Source of the DNA: Scortum barcoo
Lineage: Eukaryota; Chordata; Actinopteri; Centrarchiformes; Terapontidae
Length of the DNA stretch: 64,000 bases
Assembly: GCA_023238725.1 (NCBI GenBank)
Contig: CM041544.1
Span: forward strand, 652,501 to 716,500
Direction: 5' to 3'
This document shows, one piece after another, positions 11,205 to 24,013 of this stretch. A program made the position numbers and the translations under genes. How positions within the stretch are numbered: position 1 is the stretch's first letter; each line of letters opens with the position of its first letter. The notes beneath the pieces are model-generated. The model did no database searches and was not told the DNA's origin. It was given only the letters and a program-made list of their open reading frames with translations.

Positions 11205-13239
11205 TAACATATATTTATGTGCTAATCCTCCTCAAGTAATTAATTTTGTTACAAAACATGTAAGAATAAAATAATTGTATGTATATTGCACTGTTGTATA
11301 ACAGGTCAGGTTTTACTTTAAGCCTTACTTCCCTGAAGCTGGGAAACAAAGATGGAGAGCCACCCGTAAGAGAACACATGTTGGATAGTGGCCTGCTTTT
11401 GAGGGACCAACCTACACTCCAGAGATAAGGACATTTATTAATATACATGGTAGGACTAACCTTCAGGATTTTGCTGCAACATGCAGTGGAACACATTTGC
11501 ACTTGTAAAGGACAAAAAAACTGATTACATACTGATTTGTGAAATTGAAGGTTACTGATCATACACATTTATCTGTGGAGTTTTGGTCTTGATTCTGTAT
11601 CAAATCTTATTTTATTTTCCATTTATTTTGAGCCAAGTTAATGCAAATAAATAAAATAATGCAAATCAGTTGTATCACTGTAAATTCTAAATATATGTTA
11701 AGTAAGCTAATATTAAGGTAGAACTTAACTCTTAAAAAGACCTAACTAAGACAAAATCTTACAACCAAGTCAACTCAAAGAGACGCGAGAAACAAGTTTT
11801 CTCTGGTCCTAGCTGTCTGTAAATACCTACAATATTAATGAATATCTGTATTTGAAAGTATTTGCAATTTTCATAAAAATATTGAGATGTTGATAGATTT
11901 ATATACAGACTGCTGAACCTGCTGAACCTGCCTTACTAACTGCTTGCTGTCTTTTTAACAGGGTTCTGTTGCCATTCAGATAGCTCCTTCCCTTTCAGCC
12001 AATCATGTAAGTGTAGATTCAAGAGGCAACAAATAGCAAAGAATCCACCTTTGGGAATATACATATGTTATAATGTAATGGATGTCTTTAAAAGACACTA
12101 TGGACACGCCTCTGCTACAAGCAAATATTGGATTGTCAACCTGCACAGAAATTTTATTTAAAAATTCCACCTAAACCACATCACAAACCTTTCTGCATCA
12201 GTGGAAAGTAACTACATACATCTGAAGACAAGCTCAATTGTGAGATACTTGTAGTCTACTTGAGTATTTCAATTTGTATATACTTTATACCTTTGTTGTA
12301 CTTTGTCTCTGTCCTCTGCTCTCTCCTTCAAACATGCGTTCCCAGACATTAGATCCACTCACAGCTTCAATGTATAACACCTCCAACTGTTCCATGAATT
12401 CAGTATTTCTTCAGGACCTGCCCTATTTCTGCTAACCACATCTGTTTTAAAATGAGAAATGTGTTATCTTAGGATAAATGTCCATTGTATGTAAATCCAT
12501 TGTGTATGCTGTAACCTGCTTTTTACTCTCTTTGTCTGCCTTGATATGGCACCACACTTTTTCCCTTCTACTTGTGTTACGTAAGACACTAAATAACTAC
12601 TATAAATATCGTAAATATACTTTACCAAAATAAATCTCTAAAAGTAACTACTAAAATAAAAGAAATTAATTAGACAATAAAGGTCTGTTTTTCTTTCTCC
12701 CTTTCTTTGTAACTGGATAGTCAGGCTTTTAGTCAGGTGGTGACCATGTTTTTCTCCTTCCCAAAGGATTGTTACAACACATAAAACACATGAGCAGTTT
12801 ATGATGATTTTTATGAATATGATTTTAATTAAGTAAAGGATCTACTACTGGGTGTGTGATTAATCAGAGGTGATCTTCAAAATGGAGCTTATCATTTTTG
12901 ATAGTCCCATAAATAAGCCAAGACTTGACATGATTGTCTGGGATAAAGAAAATGTGTAGATGCTAAAGTGATCACTGCTTTTTCACACCATTAGGATCAT
13001 TATTTTGCATATATTAGATCGTTATTAGCTGTTTTCACACTTCATCAGAAGCAGCTTCAGAACATGAACATGACACATTCATCTGGTGGGCAGATGGTGC
13101 TTTAACAAGGCAATGATGTGGCCGAAATGCAGGAAGAAAACTGCTGTGTAAAATTGACCTATAAAACAGAGACCCTATGTGACTGTTTCACACATGGACA
13201 CAAGCACACACTTGCACACATGAACACATGAACATGTGC

Positions 13240-13280
<41 letters not shown>

Positions 13281-14150
13281 CAAGAACAGGAACAACCCTG
13301 GTCCTTCTGTCAATTCCTCAGTATTGGCACATGTAAATTCTTGCCAACACAGCTGCCAAGTATAAAGTACTCAGGTTAACTCATCTATTTTCTGGTAGGA
13401 GTATCTGACAGATATTAAGTCAATGAGCTTTATTCCCATTTGTGTTGAAGCCTCATTGTCATGAGGCATTAAGCATGAAAATCATGTAATCTACAGCAAC
13501 TCCACCACTTCAACTCTGAATGTGAGGCACAGGGTGGACACACCGGCTGCTGCTGCAGGTAGTAAAAAGTACACTGGTTTACTGTATACAGACACGCTAT
13601 GACTGGAGGGGAAAGAGCAAGGTACTGAAATGATAAGACAAGGAGGGCTGGAAAGAACAATGAGGAGGAGCATAAAGGCTATGATGTAGGCTGTCAACTA
13701 CATCTGACTTTTTACTTAGGGTAAAAGACATTATTAATTATACCATGACTGGTGGGAGGCAGTATAAGAACAGAAACAGAAACAGCTTAATCTGAATAGA
13801 AATTGAGAATACATGCATCGTCTTAAACATCTTGACCTGTGACTATTACATTAACAGGTTTGTCTAAATGCCAGCACAGAGCCTACACAGACTTTTAATT
13901 TTTACACAGCACTCAAACTCTGTGGATGTTATTATTATTGGGCTCAAAATGAAAACAAATCTCTAAAATCTGACTTGATTAATCAGAAATATATAATACA
14001 GATGAATGATGAGATTAGATTTAACCCTGTGATGACTTTGGTTGATAAAGTTCACAAACTGCACAAAGAGCATTTCAAGCCCAGACACAGATTCTGGATA
14101 GGACTGAGGTCTGGGCTCTGACTGAGTCACTGTGGGCAGTAACAAAGCCA
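11205..14150. other. Long AT-rich intron, no gene recognised
   Basis: Intron 1 of the prss12-like gene continues. Only a CA microsatellite at 13244-13276 stands out. A small missing prss12 exon could lie here, but I cannot identify one. Confidence 0.5.
13244..13276. repeat. (CA)n microsatellite
   Basis: About 16 CA units, preceded by degenerate ACACATG-type sequence. Confidence 0.95.
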
Positions 14151-14345
14151 TTCCTGTATAGCTTTGGCTTTGTGTTTGGGCTTGCTGTCTTGTTCCCTAA
14201 ACCTTCATGCTGGGGATGCAGTCTTTCTGCTGTTGTGTTTATTTTACACCGATAGTGTGTAGTGTGATGACATTGTTTTGGACTCATCAGACCTCAGAAC
14301 CTTTCCCACTTTCTTCCAGAGTCTCCCGCATGTCTTCTGACAAAC
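14151..14345 (-). pseudogene. Tc1-like transposase fragment (degenerate)
   Basis: On the minus strand near 14325-14275 one frame reads W-K-K-V-G-K-V-L-R-S-D-E-S-K. This resembles the segment around the first catalytic aspartate of Tc1-family transposases (V-x-W-S-D-E-S-K). The flanking sequence has fish Tc1-like wording, but no inverted repeats were found and both sides are degraded. This is a weak, short relic. Confidence 0.4.
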
Positions 14346-15131
14346 ACTAGCCCATGTCACATGTTACTATTACAACAGCTGCACTATTGACTATTGAGAA
14401 AGAAGCAGGGATAATTAGATGCGGGACACCATATCATAATATGACAAAGTATTACAACAAGTGGGAACGTTTGTGCAGGCCTACATGTTATGCTAACCTA
14501 AAAACTAGTGTAACTGTGTTGCTGCAAAGCATTGACTTTCCCCCAAAAGAGACACACACATTAATAAAGATTTTACCTTTAGTCTGTACAATATTCAAGT
14601 ATCTGCCTTCTTTGCCCTGTGGAAGAAATACAACATGATGGAACAAATATTGAGTTTAAATTCACAAGCAGATGCAGAGCTATCAAGCAACAAACACATG
14701 ACAGTAAGATGCCCATATGACAAAAATTTCCCCGTTGTTAAAGGCCTATTTTTGAATGCACATGGTCAGCAGAAGAGGTGAATGTACTGCAGGAGTTTTT
14801 TGAGATATTTCTACAGCATTTACAGATGCTGTAAAATATTTTGTCATGTTTTATTTGCTGTAAAACTGGGTCTTCATTGTAAGCACTGAAACTGTGCTGA
14901 CACCAAGCTACAATGGCTCATCAATACCATCTATGGACAGACTTTCCAGGATTGGGTGGACTAGGCGTATTTAATTTTATTTAAGTGGATATAATGCATT
15001 TAATACAATGACCAAAGACAGCTGTCATTTGGTAAACTTCAGTAGAGTGGCACATGAAAGGAAGACTAGTACATATCTCCTTCCAAATATTTTATTATGG
15101 TTTTTCATGTGCTGACAGATAAAATGTTGGG
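14346..15131. other. Intron sequence, nothing recognised
   Basis: AT-rich. No repeat or coding pattern that I can support. Confidence 0.6.
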
Positions 15132-15228
15132 ACATCCATCCATCCATCCATTTTCTATTCCCGCTTTATCCTGACACACAGGGTAGCAGGGGGTGCTGGA
15201 GCCTATCTCAGCTATCTTGGGCGAGAAT
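15132..15228 (-). repeat. LINE 3' tail with (GGAT)n end
   Basis: CATCCATCCATCCA is followed by TTTTCTATTCCCGCTTTATC and then GGGGTGCTGGAGCCTATCTC. This is the familiar wording of a very common fish retroelement tail in reverse orientation. Only about 100 bases remain. Confidence 0.65.
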
Positions 15229-16742
15229 GTTGGGACATCTAGAGCATAAACCAGAAAAGCTGCTTGGGGGCTCAGGGCCACAAGAGGGCCCCACAAACAA
15301 GAAAATTAGTTTTGTGTTCTTTTTTTGCAGTACATAAGAAACCTATTTTGTATTCTTTGAGCTTCTTTTAAAATTGCACCCTCTATGAAAAGGAGCATGT
15401 GGTGAGCAGATATTGGTTTAGTTTTGCCATGTAAATGCAGTTTCTTTTAGATGATTTTATTTGGATTTGACCAAGGTTTGGAGGTTTAGGGTGTTCTTTC
15501 ACACTTATCTGCTGTGATATAAATAAAAATGAGTGCACACATTGATCAGCTGATTATGGGACACAAACAGACCACTCACCTATTAATACACTGATAGACT
15601 GTAGTGTTGGGACATTCTTTGTTGTGTTTACTCTGATCTCTGGCACATTAGATATGAACTGAAACAATGACCTGATCTTAAAGTACTGACTCTCAGCTTG
15701 AATTTGAATTAAAGGCTATTAAATGCAGTGCAGGGATTACATTCCTGTAATTTTCTTACAAGACTGTGAGACTATGTATAAAAGGGACACATGTCCTATA
15801 ATGTTCAGTTAGTATAGATCTGAACACCCTCAAATACCTTAAAGCTGAGAATCAACATACTTACAGACTGTACTGAACACAGGCAGACACGTTGTTCTAA
15901 TGAAACACATTTTGTAATTTATGAATCAATGTTGTGTCTTCATACACATTTGACTCAACATACCTACTACATACATATCCTACTATGAGTTATGGGTCAT
16001 CTATTTATAGTTGCATATCACTGCTGCATTGGGTGCATGTGTATTTTCTGTGTTGTATTTCTAGTAGACCTGCCTCTTCTCATACTTCTCAATATGTTAT
16101 CTGAGCCTGGCTGAGGACCATTTGAAAAATTTCAAGTGTTCCCATGTTCGCTTCCCTCCCTTCTCACCAACCTCTGGTTTCCATAAGGGATTACTCAACT
16201 TTACACTTCATGTTAGACGTTGACAGCATTTCTGTATTCTGTTCCTCTTGAAAAACAAACCAACTAACCCATCCCCCCAAAGCAAACAAACAAACAAACA
16301 AACACTTTGGAGATGCTATGTAAGGATTTCAGGTGGATCTATGGGCTGGTTTACGTGTTTACAGGCTTCCTAGGTTTCTTGAAATATCCCAGAAATGGAC
16401 TGGTAGGTCACTATATATTCTTCTAAAGGTTCCTGAATAGGACAGCGTCATTTATTCTATATAGGTTACCTAACCCTATGGTGAAATGAAGGTCAGCTGG
16501 ACATGCAGAACTGTGACATCTGTCTATATGCATCTACAGTCTTAGCTGGACTGGTGCCCTGTTGCTGTTCTTTGAAGGCAGTTCTGGAAATCAACAACTG
16601 CTTAAAACACAGCTCACTCAGGTCACAGTGTCTCTGATTATCGCCTCTAATAGTCTAATAGTCTAATACTCCTGTTCTCCAGCCCGTGGAGATGATCGGA
16701 GGGCTGCACAGGAGCAGGCTGAATGATGAGCTTCAGGCTTAC
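15229..16742. other. Intron sequence near the candidate first exon
   Basis: AT-rich, with a (CAAA)n microsatellite at 16283-16303. No coding pattern recognised. Confidence 0.55.
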
Positions 16743-16811
16743 CTCCACACAGACACACAGGGCCAGTAACAGACAGCAGACGAACCCGGGCACGACTTTC
16801 CTCCGGTCCAT
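16743..16811 (-). CDS. prss12: Candidate prss12 exon 1: signal peptide
   Basis: An ATG at 16811 in strong Kozak context (A at -3, G at +4) opens MDRRKVVPGFVCCLLLALC, then VCVE. This has the basic n-region and hydrophobic core of a signal peptide, as expected for a secreted protease. It is followed by a good donor (GAG|GTAAGC, GT at 16742-16741). The region upstream on the minus strand is richer in CpG than its surroundings and has a CT/CA tract, as at many promoters. The problem is that this exon ends in phase 0 while the kringle exon at 6334 needs phase 1. A small unseen exon, another donor, or a different gene are all possible. If unspliced, the frame runs 31 more codons to a stop at about 16647. 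Confidence 0.5.
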
Positions 16812-17018
16812 CCTGCTGGAGGAACCATCTCCTTCACAAACCTTCGCCCACTCAATCCGCCTCCTGAAAATCTTGAAAATCTTTTCTTTTCTCTCCGAGC
16901 GATAAGAAAATGACAGGGGACACAAAGACACCAGCTGTGGTACGCTCTCAGCTCCAGACACACAAACCTCTCCAGAGCTAAAAATGACGCGCTGCTGGCA
17001 AGGAGAGGGCATACCGAC

Positions 17019-17020
<2 letters not shown>

Positions 17021-17065
<45 letters not shown>
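17021..17065. repeat. (CT)n(CA)n tract upstream of the candidate first exon
   Basis: About 16 CT units followed by about 6 CA units, roughly 210-250 bases upstream of the ATG at 16811. It may lie in the 5' UTR or promoter of the minus-strand gene. Confidence 0.9.
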
Positions 17066-17882
17066 GCAGACGCGTCACTGCTTTCAAAGCAGTTTCCCTT
17101 TTGAATCCACGGTGTGAAGCCTTTTAGTGACTGTAGAGCCTCTGTAAAGAATCAATCTGTACAGGGTATAATAATTGAAAAAACAGTTTATAGCGGTCGA
17201 TCTTGAGATGCCTGAAATACAATCTAGATGATACACAGCGGGCTCGAGAAGAGATGAGGTCCTTGAAAGCCACACGAGGAGCGACCGAGCAGCAGATCAG
17301 TGAGTTAAGAACCCAGAGAGATGTCAGGGCCCAGCACTGATACTGAATGGATCCTCCTGGTGAAATAAACCAATCCACTGAATAGGCCAGTGACTCTAAT
17401 TCATTTAAACTGGAGATGACAAAATCAAAGAAGACTTGAATCTTTACTTTGACTTTAAAATCAATGACTCAAACTTTAGCCTTTTTACTGTGAAGGACAT
17501 GCAGCCAATCAACTTCTGACAGAGGGTGTACTTTGGACCAATCCAGTTTATTATTGATGCAGTCTAATCCTTCAACTATCCTGTTTTAGACAGTGTGATT
17601 ACACTGAATGATCACTTTGGAGGCTAATAATAATAGAAACAGTGTTTATTGAGTGTATCTGGGTGTATATCTACACAAGGAGGAGGTAGTTTAGTTTGTG
17701 TGCTCACATTATTGAAAAAAATACTTTTACAAATTCAACAGCAACATCTCTCCCTGTTACAGAGCACACTGAATACAGAGTAAGAATAAATAATGAACAC
17801 TAAAGAAACAGTACTAGTAACAGTAACTAGTAACCTTGATTACTAAAGAGACATACATAGTTACTACTCAGTGCTGCCAAGA

Positions 17883-17954
<72 letters not shown>

Positions 17955-20900
17955 ATAATTTGATAAACTAATATTTAGTCTGGCCAGGTTCAACATGAAG
18001 TTACATTTACTGAGTGACAATTGGATACCTGGGGCACAATGGAGGCTCTAAAATCAACACTGGGGAAAGTCAACATCCTGTCGTGGTAACACTGACCAAG
18101 GAACCCAGAGGATCACACAGAGATAAGCAGGGCACAGCCATGATTTCTCTCCAGATAAAAACAGCAGATAGGCTGGATTTTAATGGGCGACTTTTGAGGC
18201 ACTGATTGTTTTTCCTGGCAACCACGGGTGATTACAAAGCTTGATCTCGATCATATCTTCAAACCTCTTGAGCGTGCCTGTGGGGGCCGAGGCCACAGAT
18301 GCAACTGGACTCAGGGCATGGATGTCAACGATAGCAACATTACCACAGTTCTCACTGAACAAGCTAACAGTTGAGGATTTTCTGTGACTAAATTCCACTG
18401 AAGCAGCATTTTTGTAGGCCCCCCTGACCAATAAACAGAAAACCCTTCCTGACTCTGAGATGTTTTTCAGAGGCAGAAACTGATTAGCTCTATGTCTTGT
18501 TTACAGATCATTTTGAAGGGACTTGTATGAAGGGAATAAAATAACCTTGTAATGAACACTTTAAGAAACACATAAAGCAGTGTCAATACTGAGGTGTGGC
18601 TTAAAGATATGTATACTCAGGTATTGTATTATTAGGTACTGATTGCTCTCTTGTGCTCCTTCATAGGTCAACATTTAGAGGAGACGTTGACAGCCCTTGT
18701 TTATTACACCCTACAATATTAAAGTGTTTAACACACAACAAATGTAGATAATGCAACTCAATACAGTAACATGCTCAATGCCCAGGGCTTTCAAAGTCCA
18801 CACCACCTGTTAGCAATGCTTGCTTTAATACATGTGTATACCTGTACATTTTAGAGTTGACAAAGCTCCAGAGCCTCAGACTGTTTTCATAGGCTCAATA
18901 GTACTCCCTGCCACTAATATATGGAAAAAGTTGATGGAGACGTGGAATTAATTGACACATTATCGGATATTATCTGTTTGGTTTTTAGGTGTTAAAAGAG
19001 GCTAAATTCAAGACCTTTTTTAAGTGTCTCTCATTGTGCATATGGTCAATGGATAATAGAAGCTTTAGAAAAATGAATAAAGAAGAATACATTTATATAG
19101 CTTAATATCAGTAGAATGTCCATACTCGAAAATTCCGCACACAACAACATAACAGTTCTACTGTTACCACTACCTTTTCCCAACTATAAGCAAGTGTTTT
19201 GTTGCAATACTGAGGAATTAAATGTGTACTGAATTCGAAGAGAGAGAATTTTGTTTAATTAAAGACAAAGTGGTTTTAGATCTAGTTTCAGAACCAGGAG
19301 CTGTCCACAGTCTGACCTGTATTACAGTAAAGGTTTACTCTCCACGTTGGGATAATCATTAGTAGATAGTAGATTTGTAACAATATAAGGAAAATATTCA
19401 GATTTCAAAAAAGGGCTAAATAACTTAGATGGAGGGACACCTTTGGCAAGTTGCTCGTGGGATATCTTGCTCTGGAACAAAGTGTCAGCACACACAACAG
19501 ACCAACCATCAGTCATTTCCATATCATTACCTGATGACCCATTATACACGAGGTCTGAACTGAACTTAAAGTCAGAATTACCCGAACTGTTAAGTTTCAC
19601 AATACAATAACTTCCTCAATACCACCCTGGTCAACCTCCCTTACCTTAGACAAAGTATGACTTTTTTTTGTCCCACTAGAGGTAAGACTCTAATAATAGT
19701 AAAGCCATCTCTCAAATCTCAAATTCCATTCGTTTTTTTGCTGTGTGGTGTGTAATGAGCATCTCCGTGGGCTACTAGAAAAGATGTAAGCTTCTTGTTT
19801 AGTGCAAGGTGAACATCAATTTCATTGTATAGTTTTACTAGATGAGAAATCTACACTTATTCAACTTGTTATGCAGGAGTTAATACAAAGTCTGAGGAGG
19901 TGTATGTAACAGTGAGAGAGTGTTGGCTGTGGAGGAGTTTCCTCTGCAGTCTAGATGTTTGGGAGGAAGTGATAAGCAGGGCGGGGGAATGATTCAATAT
20001 AATGACGCACAGATAAACAGGGACGCTGCAAAAATACTGACCCGGACAATAGTGGGTGCAAACATGGCGCAAAATCCTTCCTGTTCCTCAGACAAAACAT
20101 GTAAACAAATCCACACTTGCAGGATCGTTAACGAGAAGTCAATATTTTTGTCAGGAACAAACAAATTGCCCAAAAGCACCAGGAAACATGGTGCTTTTCA
20201 AGTGAATAGTTTAGCCTAGCTTAACAAAAGGGCTGGAAGCACAGGGAAACACTACCCTAGCTTTTTCAAAAAGTTAAAAAAAAATCTTCCAACAATTCCA
20301 AAGCTTTCTATCTAGTTGGATGTTGGATTTTGTCATATGATGAGGAAGTGTATGTAGTAAATGCTTGTGACAAAATATTTATTGCTGGTGTACCCAAATC
20401 ACATATCAGACAATGATGATTTGATGAACGCGATGAGCGAGAGTGTGCTCTCAAAATCTCATCCTTCTGAGACAGTGTTTGCATTATACTTATTTTATTG
20501 TACAAGATATTATTAAATACAATATTTTTTTGAATGAAAAGAACCCTAAATGATCAACTATGGGCAAAGAAAATTAATTAAACTGGTATATGACTGGAAA
20601 TCAGGACAGGAATTTCGTCTCATTTCGTCAGACCAACAGGGATAAATTAGATCCCATTAGATCAACAGTGCTGGAAGAGGTATTCAGTAAAATGACTACT
20701 AGAGACCAACACAAGACAATGGTTGGTAGGAGCGTGTCAAATGGTAGGAAGATGTCCATGTAAATTGAGTGTAGGAATACTGGTTGGAGCACCAGTTAAG
20801 AGCACGCTGAAGACAGATAAAGAGCAAGACCCACTGGCCACTGACAATTAAACCTCAAAGAGAAAACTTTTTTTTCCCCAAAGACATTTTTTGTTTTCTC

Positions 20901-21447
20901 ACTGTTACTCACCTTCACTAATCATTTTCACTTAGAGAAACAGATGCATGAATTGACATAAGACTTGACACAAAAAACCCCACAGTTTAAAAGCATTCAG
21001 GAATATCTAAATCAGCCACGCTAAGCATTGCTTACTGGTAATCTATGTAACCCTATCTGTGTGATAGGCTCATTTCATTTCATCACATCATCTGCTAACC
21101 TCCAGTCTGGGCTTTCACAGGAAGGACTAAGCATTTAAGTCCCTTAAGTGTTTAAGCTCCCAGCCAAGAGCCATGAAACCCAAGATGAATGATTCTATTG
21201 CATCCACTAATAACATCTCTGCACTGAATGAGACCACTTTGCTAAATTGGATTGACACAAAATGGCATCATTAACGTCAGTTCAGGACAAGAGAAGAAAG
21301 TCACTTTATATTTCACAAGTGTGTTGTGAATACAAAGGCTGTACCATTACAACAATATGAAACCTCTGGACACCTGATTTTACATACTGAAGGAGTAGTG
21401 CAGTGCTTCTGTGTTGAAATCACTCTGTTCAGTGTCCTGTTCCTTGC
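17066..21447. other. Intergenic region between two minus-strand genes
   Basis: Contains the TATC microsatellite at 17884-17954. An open frame at 19322-19600 (minus, 92 codons) has no motif I recognise, and I do not call it a gene. Otherwise AT-rich and featureless. The promoter of the 16811 transcript would lie in the first few hundred bases. Confidence 0.6.
17884..17954. repeat. (TATC)n microsatellite
   Basis: About 18 uninterrupted tetranucleotide units. Confidence 0.97.
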
Positions 21448-21453
21448 TTTATT
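21448..21453 (-). terminator. chchd1: Likely chchd1 polyadenylation signal
   Basis: AATAAA on the minus strand, about 130 bases after the chchd1 stop codon at 21586. Position and consensus fit; cleavage is not shown directly. Confidence 0.6.
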
Positions 21454-21585
21454 TCTTTAATAAATGTACATGGTTTTCCCTACAGTTGACAACTGTAGAC
21501 AGCAATTTAACATGACAAAAACTGGCCCCAAGCCTAAGACCAAACTTAACTTGCACAGTTCAAGTCTTAAACATTAGTTTGTTTC

Positions 21586-21696
21586 CTAGATCTCTGTGCT
21601 CAGGTTGGGATATCTCTTCAGTAGGGTTGTGGCTTGTTTTGGTGGCAGACGTCCTCCCTGGATGCTGGTCTGTTCAGATTTATTCTTCATGGCAGT
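21586..21696 (-). CDS. chchd1: chchd1 exon 3 (C-terminus)
   Basis: The acceptor is CTTTCACAG ending at 21697. The exon starts in phase 0 and reads TAMKNKSEQTSIQGGRLPPK, then QATTLLKRYPNLSTEI, then TAG at 21588-21586. The L-P-P-K-x-x-x-x-L-L-K-R-Y-P-N ending resembles the C-terminus of vertebrate CHCHD1 (L-x-N-K-L-N-K-L-L-Q-R-F-P-N). Together the three exons give 369 bases, a 122-residue protein close to the 118 residues of human CHCHD1. Confidence 0.92.
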   Translation of the reverse strand, partial: TAMKNKSEQTSIQGGRLPPKQATTLLKRYPNLSTEI

Positions 21697-22029
21697 CTGT
21701 GAAAGCAGAAGATAATTTATTACCAGTGCTCTTCATGAGAAATGTGCTTATTAAGTAAAACTAGGAGACTTATGCATATTGGTAGTCCATTATAGTAAGT
21801 GTGTTCCACCACTCAGAAACCTTGTATGGTGTCAGCAAACGTGATATCTATGATGATGATGAGATGAGAGGAAGACATTCTAGTGTGTCCACCTTTCTCT
21901 GTTCTGACCACATACCTTTCCTCTGGAGATACTTCCCAAGACCATGGCCCTGATCTGGAGTCATTTAATAAAAATAATCTTTAGACTTCATTTTGTTCTT
22001 ACACACAAAAAAAAACAAAGGCTGACTTA
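21697..22029. other. chchd1 intron 2, 3' part
   Basis: Intron sequence with no recognised feature apart from splice signals at its end. Confidence 0.6.
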
Positions 22030-22440
22030 TGGCGCTTTTCCATTACACAGTTCTAGCACTACTCGACTCGACTCGACTCGGCTAACTCAGTTTCGGTCGT
22101 TTTCCATTACAATAGAGTACCACCTCAGAGTGGGTGGGGTCGTCATAGCAACGTGGCCGAAACTCCAGCGACGTCATTTGTTATGCGACACAAACACGAA
22201 ACAACTATGGAGGCGACCAGACAAAGAAATGTCTGCACCTCGTGATCCATGGGGTTGATTTCTGTACAGCCATCTCTGATCGTATCGTGTTTGCTGTTAT
22301 TGCGTTTTAAAAATGGCTGGGTTGACTCTTATGAACGAGTCACTCTCCTGACTCATCTAGTGACGTCACGCTCTGGCCAATCAGTGGCCTGCTGCCTGCC
22401 GACGTGGCTTATAAGTAGTGGTTTGTTGTGGAAAAGGGAA
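22030..22440. repeat. MITE-like repeat in chchd1 intron 2
   Basis: Starts GGCGCTTTTCCATTACA and has a short CTCGA tandem (CTCGACTCGACTCGACTCGG) followed by a second TTTTCCATTACA. The wording GCGCTTTTCCATTAC plus repeated ACTCG recalls a small non-autonomous DNA element common in fish genes. A degraded opposite end may be TTGTGGAAAAGG near 22430. The segment is CpG-richer than the intron. Boundaries and superfamily are uncertain. Confidence 0.45.
22350..22415 (+). promoter_or_regulatory. CRE / CCAAT / TATA-like cluster inside chchd1 intron 2
   Basis: Within 66 bases there is a TGACTCA (AP-1 consensus) at about 22350, a perfect TGACGTCA (CRE) at 22361-22368, CCAAT at 22377-22381 and TTATAAG at 22409-22415, in the order and spacing of a plus-strand core promoter. 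It lies in or next to the MITE-like repeat. Motif presence is seen; promoter activity is inference. Confidence 0.35.
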
Positions 22441-23659
22441 AGATTTTTTAGGAAGTGCAGCTTAAGCTGTTATACAGGAGGAGAACACCTTTGGTCATTT
22501 GTATTTGCCCAAAGAAACAATCTTGAGCTCACCTGACTAGTTATCGTGAGGACAGCTACATTGTCTGTTTAAAAAGCTTTGTCAAATGCAATAAGAACAT
22601 AATGGATAATGGATCACATAAAATGAGGGCTGGCTGGCACTGTTGTGGTTCATTTCAAAGGTTATTCAACCAGTTGTCTTATGGTGCCAAGTTTGAATAC
22701 ATAACTAATTTTAATATGAACTCAGCATCTTTAGTCTAGACAAACCAGACCAATTCAAACCCAGTATCAGAAAAGTAAAAAAATAATAATAATAATAATA
22801 AAAAATAAAAACCTCAAGTGACAATATTTCGAATTTGTGTTGACACAAAATTTTAATACTTTTAGATGTTATATAGATAACACCCTAAATTCAGAAAGCT
22901 ACTGTGGATTTGGGTTTCCTGAGGGTTAAACTACTACATCACAATGTTTGACCTGTTTAGCTGTTGATAAAAGGATGTTTTGCTGCCTTTTCATACTAGT
23001 AAATGTTATCTGTAGATTGGAGGAAAAAAAATTAAATTCACACACAGGCAGCTACCAGCAACTTTTAAGATGGAATGTTTCCATTGCATGCATTACCTTT
23101 CCAGTTTTATTCCTCCGAAATGTAGTTGGAGTTAGTTTCTTCTTCATGTTTGTCCGATTACTGTTGGTCCAAAAACTAGTCTATTTAACCATTACTGCTG
23201 TTACTGGATTGAAGTGGTGTAGTAGACCATGGTGAGCTATGGGGTATACTTAGCTCTGGATGGATGCTCTGGTTCTATGCTTCTCATATATCTACTAATG
23301 CTCACCAATAATACAATAATACAAATTTTCAAAATCCAGCAAAACCACGAGAATATCATTTTGCATGCATATGCCATATTATCATGAAAAGAGAAAGAAA
23401 ATAAAATATAATTAATACTTCGATCATTATTTCATCCCGAATCACACAGCCCTAGTTTGTGAAAAAATGATTTAGCATTTTTTATACAACAGTACTTCCT
23501 ATAAACTTATTGCTCAGTGTGCATTAGAAAAAGAGTCACTTCAGGGGACATGTAGAATTGTGCATTTCTATCTATTCAGATATTCAGATATTATCTAAAT
23601 TGAACACACATGTGATTTTAAAACAGAAAAAAGTTGAGTTGCTGTGTATGTGAACATAC
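22441..23659. other. chchd1 intron 2, 5' part
   Basis: AT-rich intron with a short AAT run near 22785-22800. No other feature seen. Confidence 0.6.
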
Positions 23660-23778
23660 CTGAGCCTTCTCAACACAGATGTAAAAGGAGTTAATCTCAT
23701 TAGAACACAGACCGTCCACAAAGTTGTTCTGCTTCCAACAGGCCATCAGGACTGACATCTCTGTGATACAGGTGGCCT
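23660..23778 (-). CDS. chchd1: chchd1 exon 2 (CHCH domain)
   Basis: 119 bases, phase 1 in and phase 0 out. The acceptor is CCCATAG ending at 23779 and the donor GTATGT starts at 23659. The exon reads ATCITEMSVLMACWKQNNF, VDGLCSNEINSFYICVEKAQ. Four cysteines form two CX9C motifs (C-ITEMSVLMA-C and C-SNEINSFYI-C), the coiled-coil-helix fold oxidised in the intermembrane space by MIA40/CHCHD4. The ATCITEMSV and ACWKQN segments match vertebrate CHCHD1. That protein is mS37, a small-subunit mitoribosomal protein. All four cysteines are intact. Confidence 0.95.
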
Positions 23779-24013
23779 CTATGGGGGAAAAGTCATGTCA
23801 AGTCATTTTTTAATTTATATAGCCATATGTCACAAATGTTCATGTTTACCCTTTAATAAATAAAAAAAAAATAAAAATTAACAGTGTCATTTAACACAAT
23901 TAACAAATTGTCATATGTTCTCTGAAATCCAGTGTCTGCACATGCTTTTTTAACTTTGATGTTTGACAAAACAGATAATGGGTTATGACTTTTTAGACTT
24001 TAAAATAAAGTTT

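Noticed and set aside
16739..17065. 108-codon minus-strand frame beginning in the CT tract as the prss12 start
   Set aside because: It reads through a CT microsatellite (poly-RE), would end at a stop inside the donor site, and has no signal peptide. The overlapping frame starting at 16811 has a better start context and signal sequence.
19322..19600. 92-codon minus-strand frame as a gene
   Set aside because: No recognisable domain, no splice or poly(A) context, and not near either host gene's coding exons. Possibly chance or an old repeat.
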